A DNA stretch of 64,000 nucleotides from VSJD01 sp964617825 (GCA_964617825.1 CAZTWL010000003.1:149585-213584), one strand, 5' to 3'; positions 27,681 to 37,516 are shown, counted from the stretch's first letter. Numbers and translations are program-made. Notes: generated by a model not told the origin, from the sequence alone.

Positions 27681-29210
27681 TCAATGTTTTTTACTCGCGC
27701 TTTCCGGCTTTAATTCCGCCAGGGCGCGGGCCTGCCGGTACTGGCTGCGAAAGAAAAGAATCCATTCCCGAGTCAAGCGCGCTTCGACTAACTTGTCGTC
27801 CAGTTGCCGGGCGGTGCTTTTCAGGGCCTGGGCATATTCCGCGTTGGGCGGCAGAGCTGTGAAGGCTTGCATCGCTTCCGGGCAGGCGGCGGGGCCGCCG
27901 TGGCGGTTGATGGCTGCCCAAGCGGCGGCCAACTCCTCGTGCGTATCGATGCACTGGGCGCGAATCAAGGCGCGGATGAGCGAAAAGAGCGCGCCGGTCC
28001 AGGCGGGCTGATACGCGAAATCGCCGCTTTGCGCATACGGCAGGGCGGCCGGGTCTGACATTGTCTGCAGATAAGCCGGGGCATACATGTCTTTGCGGAT
28101 CGGGAGCCGGCGCAGGGCATAACGCTCCGGCCCGCCGCGCTCGCCCACCTTTGTGTTCCAGAGCTGCTGTCCTTCCGGACTAAGGCAGAAATCGATGAAC
28201 CTTTCCGCCAATTTGCGATGCGGAGCGCCGCGTAAAAGACTGATCGGATCCACCGATACGGAGGAGCCGCCGGTGGGGGTGATATAAATCATGCGATCCG
28301 AATGCTCGTTGCGGGCAATCATTTCGCTTTCGAATCGGCCGTAAAAATCGATGCACATGCCGGCGGCTGCCGCGCCCTGGGCGACATCGAGCGGCACTTT
28401 GCTGGCGGAGTCGGTAAAGTAGCGGGCATTGGCGCCGATTTGGCGGATGACTGCGAAAGCGCGCCGCCACCCGGCGCCCAGATCTTCCGCCGGCGCGGCC
28501 TTGGCCGCCGCTGCGTCCGGGCGGCCGCGCGCAATCAATTCGGCCCGCATTTGCTCCTGGATCAGCATTTCGAAAGCTTTGTTGATTGAGCCGCTTTTGG
28601 TGGGATCGGCCAGCGCCACCAGGCGATAGTAGCTGAAATCGGCCAGGTCGGTCCATTTTTGCGGAGCGCGGCGGATGCCACGATTGGCGAGGACATCCTG
28701 GTTAAAGCAGATGCCGAAACTGCTGAGGCAGCATCCGTACCAGCGGTCGTCCGGATCGTAAAACTGTTCGCCGGAAAACTGGGCCGGAATGATGGCATCG
28801 GTCAGCCACTCGGGATGGCGCTGGCGCAGGCCGCAGGGATCCGTGTGCCCCTTGCGGGCCTGGCGGGCATGGTCATATTGACCGCCGCCAAAAAAAAGAT
28901 CGACGCCGATGCCGCCAAGGCCCGCGCGCTCGGCGGCGGCATATTCGCTGTCGAGGTAGCGGACAATTTCACTGGTGCCGCCGATGTTACGCCAGTCGAT
29001 GACCACTGTTTCTCCAAAACGCACGCGATGCCATTCGCGAAAGACCCGTTCGAACTCGTGCCGCACGGCCTCGTTATGCGGACTCAGAATGATGATCTCC
29101 TGCGCGCCGGAGGGAAAAGCTTCGCGCTTGGGCTGGAGCAGGAACGGCGCCAGAAGCACGCCGACCAGCGCCAGGAATAATAAAAGGAGGGAAATGTTGG
29201 GACGGTTCAT
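27681..29210 (-). CDS. ABC transporter substrate-binding protein, membrane-anchored
   Basis: A 509-residue periplasmic binding protein for the adjoining permease and ATPase. An N-terminal hydrophobic helix (ISLLLLFLALVGVLLAPFLL) has no lipobox and looks uncleaved. The rest resembles iron-type extracellular solute-binding proteins: IIILSPHNE near the start, a middle segment with RWYGCCLSSFGICFNQD, and LADPTKSGS, the usual hinge segment of this class. It is longer than typical FbpA (about 330 residues), with an additional C-terminal helical region of ~150 residues. Ligand could be Fe(III), an Fe-chelate or another anion complex; this is inferred from family only. Confidence 0.8.
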   Translation of the reverse strand: MNRPNISLLLLFLALVGVLLAPFLLQPKREAFPSGAQEIIILSPHNEAVRHEFERVFREWHRVRFGETVVIDWRNIGGTSEIVRYLDSEYAAAERAGLGGIGVDLFFGGGQYDHARQARKGHTDPCGLRQRHPEWLTDAIIPAQFSGEQFYDPDDRWYGCCLSSFGICFNQDVLANRGIRRAPQKWTDLADFSYYRLVALADPTKSGSINKAFEMLIQEQMRAELIARGRPDAAAAKAAPAEDLGAGWRRAFAVIRQIGANARYFTDSASKVPLDVAQGAAAAGMCIDFYGRFESEMIARNEHSDRMIYITPTGGSSVSVDPISLLRGAPHRKLAERFIDFCLSPEGQQLWNTKVGERGGPERYALRRLPIRKDMYAPAYLQTMSDPAALPYAQSGDFAYQPAWTGALFSLIRALIRAQCIDTHEELAAAWAAINRHGGPAACPEAMQAFTALPPNAEYAQALKSTARQLDDKLVEARLTREWILFFRSQYRQARALAELKPESASKKH

Positions 29211-29329
29211 GGCAACAAAACGAAATTAGTTCAAAAGAGTCCGGGACGGAGCGCCGCACTCCTGCGGGAGCAACTGCAGGATCGCGTTTCCTGGGACGTT
29301 GTCAGGCATCTGTAGTCGCTCTTCCATCG

Positions 29330-30424
29330 TCACTCCGCCGCCAGCATGATCACATCGCCCGGATCAACCTGGAATCGGGTTTCGACGGCCGCCGGTCCGC
29401 CGGTGTTGGATGGCCCGGCTTCGCGGGCGGGTCCGCATTCCAGCGCTTTCATGATAAAACCATCGGCCATCCGGATCCAGGATTCCGTGGCTTCACCCAG
29501 GTAAATGGTTTCTGTCAGGCGTCCGGCAAAAAGGTTGAGGCTTGTGCCGGAAGGTGGCTGCAGACGCAGGGACTCGGGGCGGATGGCCAGGATTACATCC
29601 TTGTTTTTTGGAAATCTGCCATGCAGGTCACGTGCGGTCCATTCGCCGAAATTCGTGGCGATGGTGGCCATGCTGTCGGCAACGGCGCAAACCTTGCCCG
29701 TAACCAGGTTGGCGCCGCCGATGAAGTCGGCAACGAAGCGGTTGGCCGGACGCGCATACAGGTCGCGCGGCGAACCGATTTGTTCCACGCGACCCTGGCG
29801 CAAGATTGCGCAGCGGTCCGCCATGCTGAGGGCTTCCTTCTGGTCGTGGGTGACATAGATTGTGGTAATGCCCAGCTGTTTGACGATGCGCCGGATTTCG
29901 ATGCGCATTTCCAGGCGCAGCTTGGCATCGAGGTTGGAAAGCGGCTCGTCCAAAAGCAGGCAGGCCGGGTCGATTACCAACGCCCGCGCCAGCGCGACCC
30001 GCTGCTGTTGGCCGCCGGAGAGCTTGTTGGGTTTGCGCTGGGCCAGGTCCTGCATGTGCATGGCCTCCAGGATGCGCCCGACGCGTTCACGCCGTTCCGG
30101 CGCGGGGATATTGCGCCCCGGCACCGTCAGGCCAAAGGCGACGTTGTCGAACACCGTCAAATGCGGCCAGAGGGCGTAGTTCTGGAAAACCAGGGGAGTG
30201 TTGCGGCGGTGCGGCGGAAGATCGTTGACGGGACGTCCATCGAAAAGGATGCATCCCTCGTCGGGGGCGCCGAAGCCTGCAATCATGCGCAGGAGCGTCG
30301 TTTTGCCGCAGCCGGAAGGGCCCAGCAAAAAAAAACATTCGCCGTCGCTTATTTCCAGGGAAACGCCATCCACGGCCGTTACCGCACCGAAGCGCTTGAT
30401 CAGATTAGCTAGCGTAATTTTCAT
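29330..30424 (-). CDS. ABC transporter ATP-binding protein, FbpC/PotA type
   Basis: The ATPase of the three-gene importer. The 364-residue protein has Walker A GPSGCGKTT, the signature LSGGQQQRVALARAL, Walker B CLLLDEPLSNLD and the switch His in VTHDQKEALS. A C-terminal ~110-residue OB-type domain, as in FbpC, PotA and UgpC, follows. It is the first gene of the minus-strand unit, followed after a 119-nt gap by the binding protein. The gene starts with ATG; no good ribosome site is seen. Confidence 0.92.
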   Translation of the reverse strand: MKITLANLIKRFGAVTAVDGVSLEISDGECFFLLGPSGCGKTTLLRMIAGFGAPDEGCILFDGRPVNDLPPHRRNTPLVFQNYALWPHLTVFDNVAFGLTVPGRNIPAPERRERVGRILEAMHMQDLAQRKPNKLSGGQQQRVALARALVIDPACLLLDEPLSNLDAKLRLEMRIEIRRIVKQLGITTIYVTHDQKEALSMADRCAILRQGRVEQIGSPRDLYARPANRFVADFIGGANLVTGKVCAVADSMATIATNFGEWTARDLHGRFPKNKDVILAIRPESLRLQPPSGTSLNLFAGRLTETIYLGEATESWIRMADGFIMKALECGPAREAGPSNTGGPAAVETRFQVDPGDVIMLAAE

Positions 30425-30750
30425 AAAATTGCCAAACCGAATGACCAGTGCAGTCTATCGCTTGATCTCGCCAGGGTCAATGATGCAGTGGGCCGGGTTG
30501 ATTTACGGTTAAGGAAATTCAAAAAGTACGGCGGCAGAGCGCCCCGGCTGCAAATTTGGATGGTATGCTCGTTTTGTAGCCGCCCCGCTTGGTCGGGGCG
30601 TGCGATAACAATGCGGCCATGGCCATCAAATTCATTCCATCTCGACGCCATTTGTGGTAAATTTCCTATTTTGCTAGCTGTTTCACAACATTCAAGTGAC
30701 AAAGGCAACGCTCATTTTCCTCCGCAGGAAAAAGAAAAGGAGTTTGCGGA
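30425..30750. other. Divergent intergenic region, about 326 nt
   Basis: Lies between the ABC operon (minus) and the TIM-barrel hydrolase (plus). It contains the hairpin repeat at 30574-30600 and the AAAAGGAG ribosome site just before 30751. I see no convincing ORF or riboswitch, so it probably carries both promoters. Confidence 0.6.
30574..30600 (+). repeat. Intergenic hairpin repeat, copy 2 (TTTGTAGC + stem-loop)
   Basis: TTTGTAGC followed by a perfect 7-bp stem CGCCCCG with the loop CTTGGT and CGGGGCG (30581-30600). Same lead as the copy at 18431, with a different stem sequence but the same architecture. Confidence 0.45.
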
Positions 30751-32850
30751 ATGGACGCTTTCGAAGCAAGGTTCACGTTCTTCTGGTATAACGATCAGGA
30801 GATATTTCAAGATACCCAGGCGGACATGGATGCAAAGCTGAAAAAACTGGCCGACCAGGGCATTACCCACATCATGACCTTCTCCTGCACGCATTTCCGG
30901 TGGGCCTTCCGCCCCTGGTGGGACAAGCTTAATGACTGCCTGGCGAAGATCGTTATTGCCGCGCACAAATGCGATATCAAAGTGATCGAACACCATTCCT
31001 CCGAACTGGTATGGTATCCGAACACGCCCAAACGCCTGGCCCGCCTCGAAACACAAATGCGCGGTCACCATTCCGCCATGGAATCATGGCCCGGTATTGT
31101 TGAGTATCTGACCGGCCCGGATTCGCCGGCAATTCATTCCGTCCAGATCAACGAAAAAACAAGGTTGCCGCACGTATCCGGCTATGATGCGACCAGCAAG
31201 TGCTATAACGATCCCGAATACCGCAGGGAATATCTGAAATATCTGGAAAGCGTCTATGCCACGGGCGTTGACGGCATTATGACCGACGATGTCCAGTATT
31301 ACTGCAGTTGCTGCTGCGAACACTGCCGGAGACTTTTCAAGGAGCAAAGCGGCTACGAACTTCCGGCGCCCGAAAAATGGGACGCCTGGCATGGAAACAT
31401 GCGCGATCCGTCATTCGTTGCCTGGCTGCGTTTTCGCTTCGATTCGACGCATGCTTTCCATGCGCTTGTCAAGGCGCATTACGACAAGCTTGGCCTCAAA
31501 CTGCTGCGCCCGAACTATACTTCGCTGGCCATCACGCGCGACTGGACCGCGGCTAATGTCGAAAGCGTGCCGCAGCTGGACTGGTATTTCCAGGAAGTCG
31601 CGCACTCATGCGTTATCCGCTATACGTGGCCGAAATCGCTTGCCGAACAGAAGCACCGCGCCATGGTCGCCGGTCTCCGGGATATTCCGCACGGTCTGCT
31701 TTATTATGCCTACGACAACGACAATCTTGTCTTCTCGTGGGGCTCGACAATGCTTGCGGGTGGTTTCTACGTCAATACGCCCGAAGGCGCCTCCGTCGAA
31801 GTGAATGAGACGGCCATTCGTGCATTCGAAAAGAAGTATGCCAGGCAGCTTTTCCATGCCGACCTCATGGCGTCAGTCGGCTTTATCGATTCGCGTGAAA
31901 ATCGCTATTTTGCGCCGGGCTATGAAATGTCGCGCATGGAGTTCTGGATCGAAGCTTGTATTTTCAATCGCATTCCCTGCCGCATGGTCAGCGTCGAGCA
32001 TCCGGAAACTTGGAGCAGCTGCAGGGTCCTCAGCATCAACGAGGTGCATCTCCTTGCCGACAGGCAGATGGCGGCAATGCGCGCGTTTGCGGAAAACGGA
32101 GGCATTCTTCTCATCTCCGGTATTCCGGGCTGCGAAGCTGAGAATTGCCGTATCCGCACCGCCGCGGAATGCGAAAAGATCTGGGGCTTCTCGCTGCGGC
32201 CTAAGGATGCGCACGGCTATGAAATCTATGCCCTTGGCAAAGGCAAGGTCTGTGTCGTCGGGGCGATGTTCGGGTATCCCGGCGCTGACGAGGGCAAAGC
32301 CGCCATGTTCCTGGCCGATCACATGGATTTCCCGTTCGGCAAGATGCCGTACGAGCATATCAAGTCGATCGGGTTCATCTGTGCCGGCCGCGTCTTGGGC
32401 AAGAACGTCCGCGTGGAAAACAAGATCGGCGCGCTTTATGCCGGATTCGCCGTCGAAGGCGCCAAGGTCGGCAAACTTATCGCGGATCTTGTCGGCAGCG
32501 AACTCAAATTCAAGGCCGAGCTGCCCGAACTTGTGCTTGCCGAGCCGTTCGTTGCGCGCGACGGAAAAAGCATTACGATCCGATTGCTCAACGCGGCGGG
32601 AACGCTTACACCTCCGGGCGACGGCAAGACGATCGCGCACGACGATCCGATCCCGTTTCTGCCGTGGTCCGGGCCGGACGGAAAGCTTACGGTCTCGCTT
32701 CCCGCGAGCATGGCTGGCGCGGAATGTGCGGAATTGGTTGCGCTTGCCGGGGCGCCGCGCAAGCTTCAGACGGCTAGAAACGGAAATGAGCTGACCGTAA
32801 CGTTGCCGGCTGGCGCGCTGAAAGATTTTGCGATGATACTTGTCAAGTAA
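30751..32850 (+). CDS. TIM-barrel glycoside hydrolase-like protein (GHL6/beta-galactosidase-like)
   Basis: A 699-residue protein with no signal peptide. The first ~370 residues form a TIM barrel of the hypothetical-glycosyl-hydrolase type: early aromatic-rich TFFWYND, HIMTFSCTHF, the strand TGVDGIMTDDVQ with candidate catalytic Asp, followed by a cysteine cluster CSCCCEHC and then LFKEQSGYELP. After the barrel comes a beta-galactosidase trimerisation-like domain with GGILLISGIPG, and a small C-terminal beta-sandwich. This layout resembles GH42-like enzymes and GHL6. A good AAAAGGAG site precedes the ATG. Substrate unknown; a cytoplasmic galactoside or oligosaccharide is a guess. Exact family assignment needs profile searching. 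Confidence 0.7.
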   Translation: MDAFEARFTFFWYNDQEIFQDTQADMDAKLKKLADQGITHIMTFSCTHFRWAFRPWWDKLNDCLAKIVIAAHKCDIKVIEHHSSELVWYPNTPKRLARLETQMRGHHSAMESWPGIVEYLTGPDSPAIHSVQINEKTRLPHVSGYDATSKCYNDPEYRREYLKYLESVYATGVDGIMTDDVQYYCSCCCEHCRRLFKEQSGYELPAPEKWDAWHGNMRDPSFVAWLRFRFDSTHAFHALVKAHYDKLGLKLLRPNYTSLAITRDWTAANVESVPQLDWYFQEVAHSCVIRYTWPKSLAEQKHRAMVAGLRDIPHGLLYYAYDNDNLVFSWGSTMLAGGFYVNTPEGASVEVNETAIRAFEKKYARQLFHADLMASVGFIDSRENRYFAPGYEMSRMEFWIEACIFNRIPCRMVSVEHPETWSSCRVLSINEVHLLADRQMAAMRAFAENGGILLISGIPGCEAENCRIRTAAECEKIWGFSLRPKDAHGYEIYALGKGKVCVVGAMFGYPGADEGKAAMFLADHMDFPFGKMPYEHIKSIGFICAGRVLGKNVRVENKIGALYAGFAVEGAKVGKLIADLVGSELKFKAELPELVLAEPFVARDGKSITIRLLNAAGTLTPPGDGKTIAHDDPIPFLPWSGPDGKLTVSLPASMAGAECAELVALAGAPRKLQTARNGNELTVTLPAGALKDFAMILVK

Positions 32851-33023
32851 CGGCGCAAATCCTACAGTTTACCAGATGATTTGCCGGCAACGGCGCGATT
32901 TGAAATAAGGAAGGAAACGCGCTGGGCGTCTGTGCGCCGCAAGTACGGTTTTGCCCTCATGTTCGGCGCGGACTTAAGTCGCCAGTAAAACGAAGTAAGC
33001 ATGCGTTATTGAGGAGTTTTGCC

Positions 33024-33767
33024 ATGAACAAAAAAATTTCTGCCGGCCTGCGCTGTCTGATGGCCGTTGCGCTGCTGGCCCTGATTGCGGCCTGTGCCAC
33101 CACCTACCAGGTCTATCACGCGGACAAATCCGGTTTTCTCGGCGACTATTCGCAGCTTCGCAAGGGGCATGGCGAGGAAGCGCTTTGGGTTTATATCAAC
33201 ACCAATGCCAGCATCCTTTCCTATAATAAAATCATGATCGATCCGGCCACGCTCTATCTTTCCAAGGACAGCGGGATGCATACCTTGCCCAAGGCGGATG
33301 TGCAAGCCATTGTGAATTATTTCGATGCTGCGTTGCGCGCGCAGCTCGGGAAGGATTACCCGCTGGTGGACCAGTCGGGACCGGGTGTTCTTCGCTTCCG
33401 GGTGGCGATGACCGACATGAAGGCATCCAAAGTGGTCCTCGACACGATTTCCAGCGTTGTTCCCATCGGAATGGCCATCAGCGCCTTGGAGCGTGTGGTC
33501 ATAGGCCGGACCCTGACCTCGGGCGAGGCGCGCATGGAATTGGAAGTGGTCGATGCCTATACCGGGATCCGCCTGGCCGCCATGGTGGACGAGAGGGCCG
33601 GATCCAAAGTCACCGGCAAACTCGACAAGTGGAGCAAATGGCAGGATGTGCGCGATTCCTGCGATTATTGGGCTAACCGGGCCGCCACCCGCCTGGCCGA
33701 GTTTCGCGCCCGCAGAAACATGCCCGCTCCAAAGACCGGGGTCGTTTCCTCGGTCCGCCCGCTGTGA
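33024..33767 (+). CDS. DUF3313-family lipoprotein
   Basis: A 247-residue predicted lipoprotein. The ATG at 33024 follows a GAGGAG ribosome site and precedes a signal peptide with lipobox LIAAC (about residues 19-23). The region GFLGDYSQLRKG right after the signal is the hallmark of DUF3313 proteins, and the LRFRVAMTDMKASK and GEARMELEVVDAYTG segments fit the rest of that domain. Members are small outer-membrane lipoproteins of unknown role in Proteobacteria and others. No operon partner is obvious. Confidence 0.82.
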   Translation: MNKKISAGLRCLMAVALLALIAACATTYQVYHADKSGFLGDYSQLRKGHGEEALWVYINTNASILSYNKIMIDPATLYLSKDSGMHTLPKADVQAIVNYFDAALRAQLGKDYPLVDQSGPGVLRFRVAMTDMKASKVVLDTISSVVPIGMAISALERVVIGRTLTSGEARMELEVVDAYTGIRLAAMVDERAGSKVTGKLDKWSKWQDVRDSCDYWANRAATRLAEFRARRNMPAPKTGVVSSVRPL

Positions 33768-33980
33768 GGGCAAATTTAATTTTACGGAGGCTTATGAAAT
33801 CAGGGGCCGCTTCATTAGCGTTTATAGACGCCAATGAGCGGTTGCTTCTGAAGTGCTCGTCGGCAGCATTCAAACCTTTGTTGTGCTTTTGCGCTGTCTC
33901 AAACCCTGGCAGGTCATCTGGAATACCGGTTCCGTCGCTTTCACGTCGTTGTTCAACAAAATGCGCGCCTTAGCAATTCC

Positions 33981-35261
33981 ATGTTGCCGATGTATGAAAA
34001 CGGGGAGTTTTTCAACAGTTTCAGCAGCCCTGACCCCAATAATATGAAAATGAACGCGCACAGGGATAAAGGCGGCTTGACCGTATACTTCGTCCGACAT
34101 GGGCAGCCCGCCCTGCGCGGGTTGAATTGTCCGGAGGAGATCCGGAAATCCTTCATCACTACCGGATTGTCGCCCGTCGGACGGGCACAGGCGCGACAGG
34201 TCGGGCAATTTTTCAAGAAACAAGGATTTCAGGGCAGTGTTTTCGCTTCGCCACTGGAACGCGCCGCCGAGACGGCAAACATCATATGCGGCGAACTTGG
34301 GACAACCTATTATCTTGAGGCTTCCCTTCGCGAAGCCAGCAATCCCATCAGGGAGACGGAAAAGGCGCTGAAAGCCAAATTCGAGCGGATTGATTCAGCC
34401 TCCCGCTTGAACATCACCCCCGAGATCGTCTCCGGCATCAAGGAGCCCACACAAGCGGATATCGGAAACCTCGGGATCAATTTTCTGAAAAACCTGCTGA
34501 AGGCTCGGGACAGGAGCGATGTCATCCTGGTTACCCATGGATGCCGGACATATTGCACGGTGCAGGAATCCCTGAAAGCCGTACTCGGCAAAAAAAACAA
34601 CCTGAGAGACATCCATGGACCCTGGAACTGCGGTTGCGTCAAGCTACATGTCGCCGAAGACGGCACGATCACCCTGCTGCGCCCGAACATGCCGGAAATG
34701 CTTCCACCGGAACTTGTCACGGACAACATCTCGTTTTATCTGGCGAATCCGTATCATCACAACATGCGGATTTACGGAGAACAGCGGAAGGAGACGCTCC
34801 CGGTCATTGATGTCAATTCCGAATTCCGGAAACTCCTTGCTGGAGAGATTTCCTCCTGGACACAGGAAAGCAGATATGCACCCGCGTGTTTCATGATGAA
34901 AAACGGCCGTCTTTATTTTGATCCGGCGAAGCCGGACCGCATGATTCAGTCCGTCATCTTTCCCGTAAAGCCGGAAACCGCCGTAAAAGTCAAGGTCCGT
35001 GCCTCCGGAGAGGGTGGCGTCCTGACGATCGGGTTCAAGGCATTCCTCAAAACCTTCTGGTACGATGAAAATTCGTTGATCCACGGGGAGCTCCACGGCG
35101 AAAGCAAAAGCGCCGAATACAAGCTGTCCAGGAAAACGGAGACAAAACTATTCGAAGCGAAGACCGGCCCGCGGACCCGTTTCATCAACCTGTACCTGCT
35201 TGCGGAAGGCAATGCCGGGATATCGGTCAGCGGCCTTGAATTTTCCAGTAATAACGAGTAA
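33981..35261 (+). CDS. Histidine phosphatase family protein with C-terminal beta domain
   Basis: A protein of 426 residues from the first ATG (405 from ATG 34044, which is just before the conserved domain and may be the true start; neither has a clear ribosome site). Residues ~34-230 are a phosphoglycerate-mutase-like histidine phosphatase: VYFVRHGQP contains the nucleophile RHG, FASPLERAAETA the second arginine, and VTHGCRT the second histidine. The remaining ~190 residues are beta-rich without a recognised domain and could bind carbohydrate or phosphate. Fusion of this kind is uncommon. Substrate is unknown. Confidence 0.75.
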   Translation: MLPMYENGEFFNSFSSPDPNNMKMNAHRDKGGLTVYFVRHGQPALRGLNCPEEIRKSFITTGLSPVGRAQARQVGQFFKKQGFQGSVFASPLERAAETANIICGELGTTYYLEASLREASNPIRETEKALKAKFERIDSASRLNITPEIVSGIKEPTQADIGNLGINFLKNLLKARDRSDVILVTHGCRTYCTVQESLKAVLGKKNNLRDIHGPWNCGCVKLHVAEDGTITLLRPNMPEMLPPELVTDNISFYLANPYHHNMRIYGEQRKETLPVIDVNSEFRKLLAGEISSWTQESRYAPACFMMKNGRLYFDPAKPDRMIQSVIFPVKPETAVKVKVRASGEGGVLTIGFKAFLKTFWYDENSLIHGELHGESKSAEYKLSRKTETKLFEAKTGPRTRFINLYLLAEGNAGISVSGLEFSSNNE

Positions 35262-35405
35262 CGGAAAAAACGGAGCCTCGGGGTCAGGGATGGATCCTCC
35301 CCCCGGCTGCGCCCGGGATGGCAACTCTCGCGGCATCGTTATTTGGCCAGCCAGGGGTCGTTCGCTTGCACCTTGATTCCGTCTTGCTTGCCGCCTGCGG
35401 GGAGA

Positions 35406-37208
35406 TTAGGCCGCTTTCTTCAATGCCGCCCGTTTTTTCTGGATCAACTGCTGGGCGATCATGATGACCGTGTTGGTCGACCAATACAGGACCAGGGCGG
35501 AAGGCATCGAATAAAACATGACCAGCATCATGCCCGGCATCAGGAACAAAAGCATTTTCTGCTGGGCTTGATCGGTGGCCGGGGTCATCGATTGCTGCCA
35601 AGCCTGGGTGGCCGCCATGAAAATAGGCAGAATGTTGAGCGCATCCCAGCCCAGCAGCGGAATGGTGAAGCCGAATGGGACCAGGCGCTCCGGTTCGCTG
35701 AGATCCTTGATCCACAGGAAGTCGGCAAAGCGCAGCTCGACGGCGCTGCGCAGGACAACGAAGAGGGCGATGAATACGGGAATCTGGACGAGCATGGGCA
35801 GGCACCCGCTCACCGGGTTGACCTTGTGCTGCTTGTACATGGCCATGGTCTCTTCCTGCAACTTGCGCGGGTTATCTTTATGTTTTTTGCGCAATTCCGC
35901 AATGAGCGGCTGAAGCTCCTGCATTTTCTTCATGCTTTCGGTGCTCTTGTGGGTCAGCGGCCAGAAAAGAATGCGAATGAAGACCGTGAGCAGAATGATG
36001 GCAATCCCGTAATTGGGAATGACGCTATAGGTGGCATTCAACACGATGAGCAGAAACTTGCACAACGGCGACCACATGCCGAATTCCATGACGTCTTCCT
36101 GGTGCAGGCCCAGTTTCCGCAGGATTGAATACTTTTTCGGCCCGACGTAAAGTTTGAGCGTCTGGGTAACGGATTCGCCCGGATTAAGCGTCCGTTCCGG
36201 GATAAAGGCTTGTGCGCCCACGGCCCGGATGTCGGCGCTCTTGGGAGCCAGGCTTGGATCCTGGGCTTCGCCGGGCGCCAGGGCGCGTTCCGCCATCAAG
36301 CTATAACCCATGGTGCCGCCTTCGGGCGCCAGGATCTGCACGAAGAACTTGCTCTTCACGGCCACCCAGTCTGCCGGAGTATTCGTTTGCAGGGTGATGG
36401 TCCGTGGCAGACGCTTGTCGTCTTCGGCCTGCTTTTTGAAAAGCTTGGGCAAATCGTCGGCCCAGTATTTGACGCCTTCCCCGCCGCTCGAATTGAGCAC
36501 ATCGATGCCCATCGCTTCCACGCCGGTGGTTTTGGATTCATCCTTGCCGATCCGCATGGAACCGAGTTGAACGCCGCATTCGGGCAATTTAGCCGTCTGG
36601 CGGCCTTCGTTGCGGTAGGTATCCTTGACGGTAATTTGATAATCGGCGCCGAAAGAAATCGAACGCGTAAAGTGCAGGCCGGCCGATGTCGTTTTATCGA
36701 TGCGGAGTTCGCCGTTGGCGTCATCCTGCGCAAGCGTAAAGTCATCGGCGGCGGAAAGTTCCGGGAAGCCGGTATATGTAAGCGCGGGAGCATTGGAAAA
36801 ATCGAGAACCATCGGCCCGCTTTGTTTTTTCACCGTTTGCCGGTATTGGGGAAATTCGGCGGCTACCAGTCCGCCGCCCCAGGACGAAAACGTGAGGACC
36901 ATACTGGCGTTGGTCAGCGTTAGACGCTGTTCCGGCTGGCGGGTTTTGGCGATACTCGTTTCGAGAGCAGCCGGCGCCGGTGCATTCGAGGTTGCCGGGG
37001 TCGCGGCGAGTGCTTTGGCGTTCGCGGATGCCGTATCCGGCGACCGGCTTGCCGCCTGATTGGTTAAGGACGGCGCGAGCGCCGCTCCCGTGGCTGCGGC
37101 CGGTTTGGCCGGTGGCGGCGTTGGCTGGAAGAACCTGGTATAAACCATCGGCCAGGCCATCATAAGCATAAATAACACAACGACAATGATCAGATCTTGT
37201 TTTTTCAT
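35406..37208 (-). CDS. yidC: Membrane protein insertase YidC/OxaI
   Basis: Inserts and folds inner-membrane proteins, alone or with SecYEG. At 600 residues it is Gram-negative-sized. It has an N-terminal signal-anchor helix (residues ~6-23), a long low-complexity Ala/Pro segment, the periplasmic beta-super-sandwich domain, and the C-terminal OxaI core with YGIAIILLTVFIRILFWPL, the arginine-containing groove, SGCLPMLVQIPVFIALF and the final helix. It lies at the end of the rpmH-rnpA-yidD-yidC cluster. Confidence 0.96.
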   Translation of the reverse strand: MKKQDLIIVVVLFMLMMAWPMVYTRFFQPTPPPAKPAAATGAALAPSLTNQAASRSPDTASANAKALAATPATSNAPAPAALETSIAKTRQPEQRLTLTNASMVLTFSSWGGGLVAAEFPQYRQTVKKQSGPMVLDFSNAPALTYTGFPELSAADDFTLAQDDANGELRIDKTTSAGLHFTRSISFGADYQITVKDTYRNEGRQTAKLPECGVQLGSMRIGKDESKTTGVEAMGIDVLNSSGGEGVKYWADDLPKLFKKQAEDDKRLPRTITLQTNTPADWVAVKSKFFVQILAPEGGTMGYSLMAERALAPGEAQDPSLAPKSADIRAVGAQAFIPERTLNPGESVTQTLKLYVGPKKYSILRKLGLHQEDVMEFGMWSPLCKFLLIVLNATYSVIPNYGIAIILLTVFIRILFWPLTHKSTESMKKMQELQPLIAELRKKHKDNPRKLQEETMAMYKQHKVNPVSGCLPMLVQIPVFIALFVVLRSAVELRFADFLWIKDLSEPERLVPFGFTIPLLGWDALNILPIFMAATQAWQQSMTPATDQAQQKMLLFLMPGMMLVMFYSMPSALVLYWSTNTVIMIAQQLIQKKRAALKKAA

Positions 37209-37287
37209 GATGGTCTATAAATGGCAGCCGCCAACAGGCGGTTGTTTGTTCCCTGATTCTCCATTACGCTGGCGTTCGTCGGTTACC

Positions 37288-37497
37288 TTAGGGCACATGA
37301 TCCACTCCGCCTGGATGGAATGGATGGCATTTGCCCAACCGAATAAGTCCCAAAACGAGTCCCTTAAAACACCCGTGTTTTTGAATGGCTTCGCTGCAAT
37401 AAGCGGAGCACGACGGATAAAACCGGCAACAATCGCCCAGCAACGGCGAGATTGTCAGCTGGTATAGCCGCAATAGTATGATCAAGAGCCGACGCAT
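37288..37497 (-). CDS. yidD: Membrane protein insertion efficiency factor
   Basis: A 69-residue small amphipathic protein that assists YidC. The family hallmark CRFYPSCSAYCSEAIQKHG is complete, followed by GLIRLGKCHPFHPGGVD. It sits in its conserved place between rnpA (19 nt upstream) and yidC. Confidence 0.95.
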   Translation of the reverse strand: MRRLLIILLRLYQLTISPLLGDCCRFYPSCSAYCSEAIQKHGCFKGLVLGLIRLGKCHPFHPGGVDHVP

Positions 37498-37516
37498 GAT
37501 CTGATGTTAATGATTT

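Noticed and set aside
33794..33973. 59-codon ORF after a GGAGG sequence
   Set aside because: Spacing from GGAGG to ATG is only 3 nt and the product is Ser/Pro/Cys-rich with no protein-like pattern.
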